From contig AP025583.1 in the NCBI GenBank assembly GCA_022846095.1, forward strand, positions 2,604,001-2,668,000: a stretch of DNA of 64,000 nucleotides, given 5' to 3'. The notes beneath the pieces were generated by a model, which was not told the DNA's origin, searched no databases, and was given only the letters and a program-made list of their open reading frames with translations. Below are positions 63,205 to 64,000 of this stretch, piece by piece (position 1 is the first letter of the stretch; each line of letters starts with the position of its first letter). The position numbers were made by a program, and so were the translations under genes. The stretch comes from Oscillospiraceae bacterium. Its GTDB lineage: Bacteria; Bacillota; Clostridia; Oscillospirales; Oscillospiraceae.

Positions 63205-63899
63205 CCGCGCTCCCCTCCCCCGTAGACGGCCATGTAGTGCTCCTCCACCGAGTGGCCGAACTTCTCCCGCAGGCCCTCCGCGGACCCCTGGGCGATGACC
63301 TTGCCCGCGTTCAGGAAGAGCACCTCGTCCAATACCGGCTCGATGTCGTGGACCAGGTGGGTGGCCATGACCACCGAGCGGCGCCCGTCCACCCGCTCCA
63401 TGACCCGGCGCAGGATGGCCGCCCGGGCCACCGGATCCACGCCCCCCAGCGGCTCGTCCAGCAAATACACCTGCGCGTCCCGCCCCAGCAGCAGGGACAG
63501 GTCGAACTGCTCCGCCTCCCCCTTGGATAGCTCCCCAATCCGCGCGTCCATGGGGCAGCAGATCTCCTCCGCCCGGCGGCGGTCGAAGTTTGGGAAGAGG
63601 TGGGCGTAGTAGTCCATCGCCCGCCCGGTCTTCATGTCGGGCGCGAAGAGGGTGTGGTCCGCCATATAGGCGATGCGGGGGCGGTCCCTGCGCCGGACGG
63701 GCGCGCCGGAGAGCAGCACCTCCCCCGCGTCGGGCCGGAGCACGCCAGCCAGGAGCTTCAGCAGCGTGCTCTTCCCCGCCCCGTTGGGGCCCAGCACCCC
63801 GGCGATGACCCCCGGCTCCAGGGTGAAGGAGCAGCCGTTCAGGGCCTGCTTCTCCCCGTACCATCTGCTCAGTCCCTTTGCCTCCAGCAGCACAGCCAT
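63201..63899 (-). CDS. ABC transporter ATP-binding protein (YtrB-like)
   Basis: This 232-residue ATPase has Walker A LGPNGAGKSTLLKLL, a Q-loop region (RIAYMADHTLFAPDM), a degenerate signature LSKGEAEQFDLSLLL in place of LSGGQ, Walker B VYLLDEPLGGVD and the H-loop VVMATHLVHD. Its ATG overlaps the stop of the GntR gene by one base (TAATG). The degenerate signature is common in YtrB/EcsA-like exporters. It pairs with the membrane protein that follows. Confidence 0.93.
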   Translation of the reverse strand: MAVLLEAKGLSRWYGEKQALNGCSFTLEPGVIAGVLGPNGAGKSTLLKLLAGVLRPDAGEVLLSGAPVRRRDRPRIAYMADHTLFAPDMKTGRAMDYYAHLFPNFDRRRAEEICCPMDARIGELSKGEAEQFDLSLLLGRDAQVYLLDEPLGGVDPVARAAILRRVMERVDGRRSVVMATHLVHDIEPVLDEVLFLNAGKVIAQGSAEGLREKFGHSVEEHYMAVYGGGERG

Positions 63900-64000
63900 T
63901 ACGATTCCTCCTTCAGGCGCTCCAGCGCCTCCGCCCGCGGAAAGCCCAGCCCGGCCATGCCCTCCAGATAGGCCCGCGCCAGCTCCCGCGCCTTTTCCTC
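63899..64000 (-). CDS. C-terminus of a YtrA-like GntR regulator (cut by window end)
   Basis: Only the last 33 residues are present (EEKARELARAYLEGMAGLGF and a helical end, RAEALERLKEES). This helical tail and the direct coupling to a YtrB-like ATPase are typical of short GntR regulators that repress their own ABC operon. The DNA-binding domain lies outside the window. Confidence 0.6.
   Translation of the reverse strand, partial: EEKARELARAYLEGMAGLGFPRAEALERLKEES

Overview
The window looks like a chromosome segment of a GC-rich gut Clostridium-group Firmicute, most like the Oscillospiraceae (Flavonifractor, Lawsonibacter and relatives). The evidence is the Firmicute operon orders (plsX-acpP-rnc, smc...ftsY, dprA-topA-trmFO, rpsL-rpsG-fusA-tuf, ftsEX with M23 and S41 peptidases), strong AGGAGG-type ribosome binding sites, GTG/TTG starts, intrinsic terminators, and CdaR, XRE and YtrA-like GntR regulators. 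Most genes are on the minus strand. No tRNA, rRNA, prophage or CRISPR array was seen.

Layout. 1-11.6 kb (minus) is the conserved XRE-plsX-acpP-rnc // smc // ftsY block. It is split by two insertions: a deaminase / NCS2 permease / IclR cassette between rnc and smc, and a segment between smc and ftsY holding a duplicated smc 3' end, a zinc-ribbon protein and a REP-associated transposase. 11.6-12.1 kb has an XRE operator region, a small divergent gene and a REP pair. 12.1-17.1 kb is trmFO-topA-dprA. 17.2-20.2 kb is an rRNA methyltransferase with a KtrAB-type potassium uptake pair, preceded by a leader that carries a 36-codon ORF overlapping an intrinsic terminator. 20.3-23.7 kb holds an EamA-like protein, lysS, greA and an unrecognised protein. 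23.8-26.8 kb (plus) is an alkaline phosphatase lipoprotein with a Pho-box-like promoter and a YibE/F protein. 26.6-34.2 kb is the cell-envelope block ftsE-ftsX-M23-M23-nitrilase-S41, behind a CdaR regulator. 34.4-37.9 kb is a pseudouridine synthase, DUF4830, two paralogous membrane proteins and MscS. 38-43 kb is the str operon (L7Ae-rpsL-rpsG-fusA-tuf). 43.1-47 kb is a large S-layer-homology surface protein.

47.1-59 kb is a catabolic locus that I read as a complete galacto-N-biose / lacto-N-biose pathway. On the plus strand are an ABC substrate-binding lipoprotein, two permeases, a small membrane protein and a GH112 phosphorylase. Divergent on the minus strand are two AraC regulators, galE, a sugar nucleotidyltransferase, an N-acetylhexosamine kinase and yaaA. 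Imported disaccharide would be phosphorolysed to galactose-1-phosphate and a HexNAc. The kinase, nucleotidyltransferase and epimerase would then bring both products into central metabolism. The locus would suit growth on mucin core-1 glycan or milk oligosaccharide fragments.

59-64 kb has a cluster of REP-like repeats, then a 1061-residue protein fusing an endonuclease-Q-like PHP nuclease (with zinc ribbon) to a UvrD/Rep helicase, then a YtrA-type GntR / ABC ATPase / membrane protein operon cut by the window end.

Two repeat families recur. One is GTAG-headed palindromes, consistent with the substrate of the RAYT transposase in this window. The other is an AT-rich MITE-like element whose ends supply the stop codons of two unrelated genes. 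The most notable items are the EndoQ-helicase fusion, the ktrB leader ORF/attenuator, the GNB/LNB locus with a nucleotidyltransferase in place of GalT, the RAYT gene that carries an inverted pair of REPs in frame, and the duplicated smc tail.
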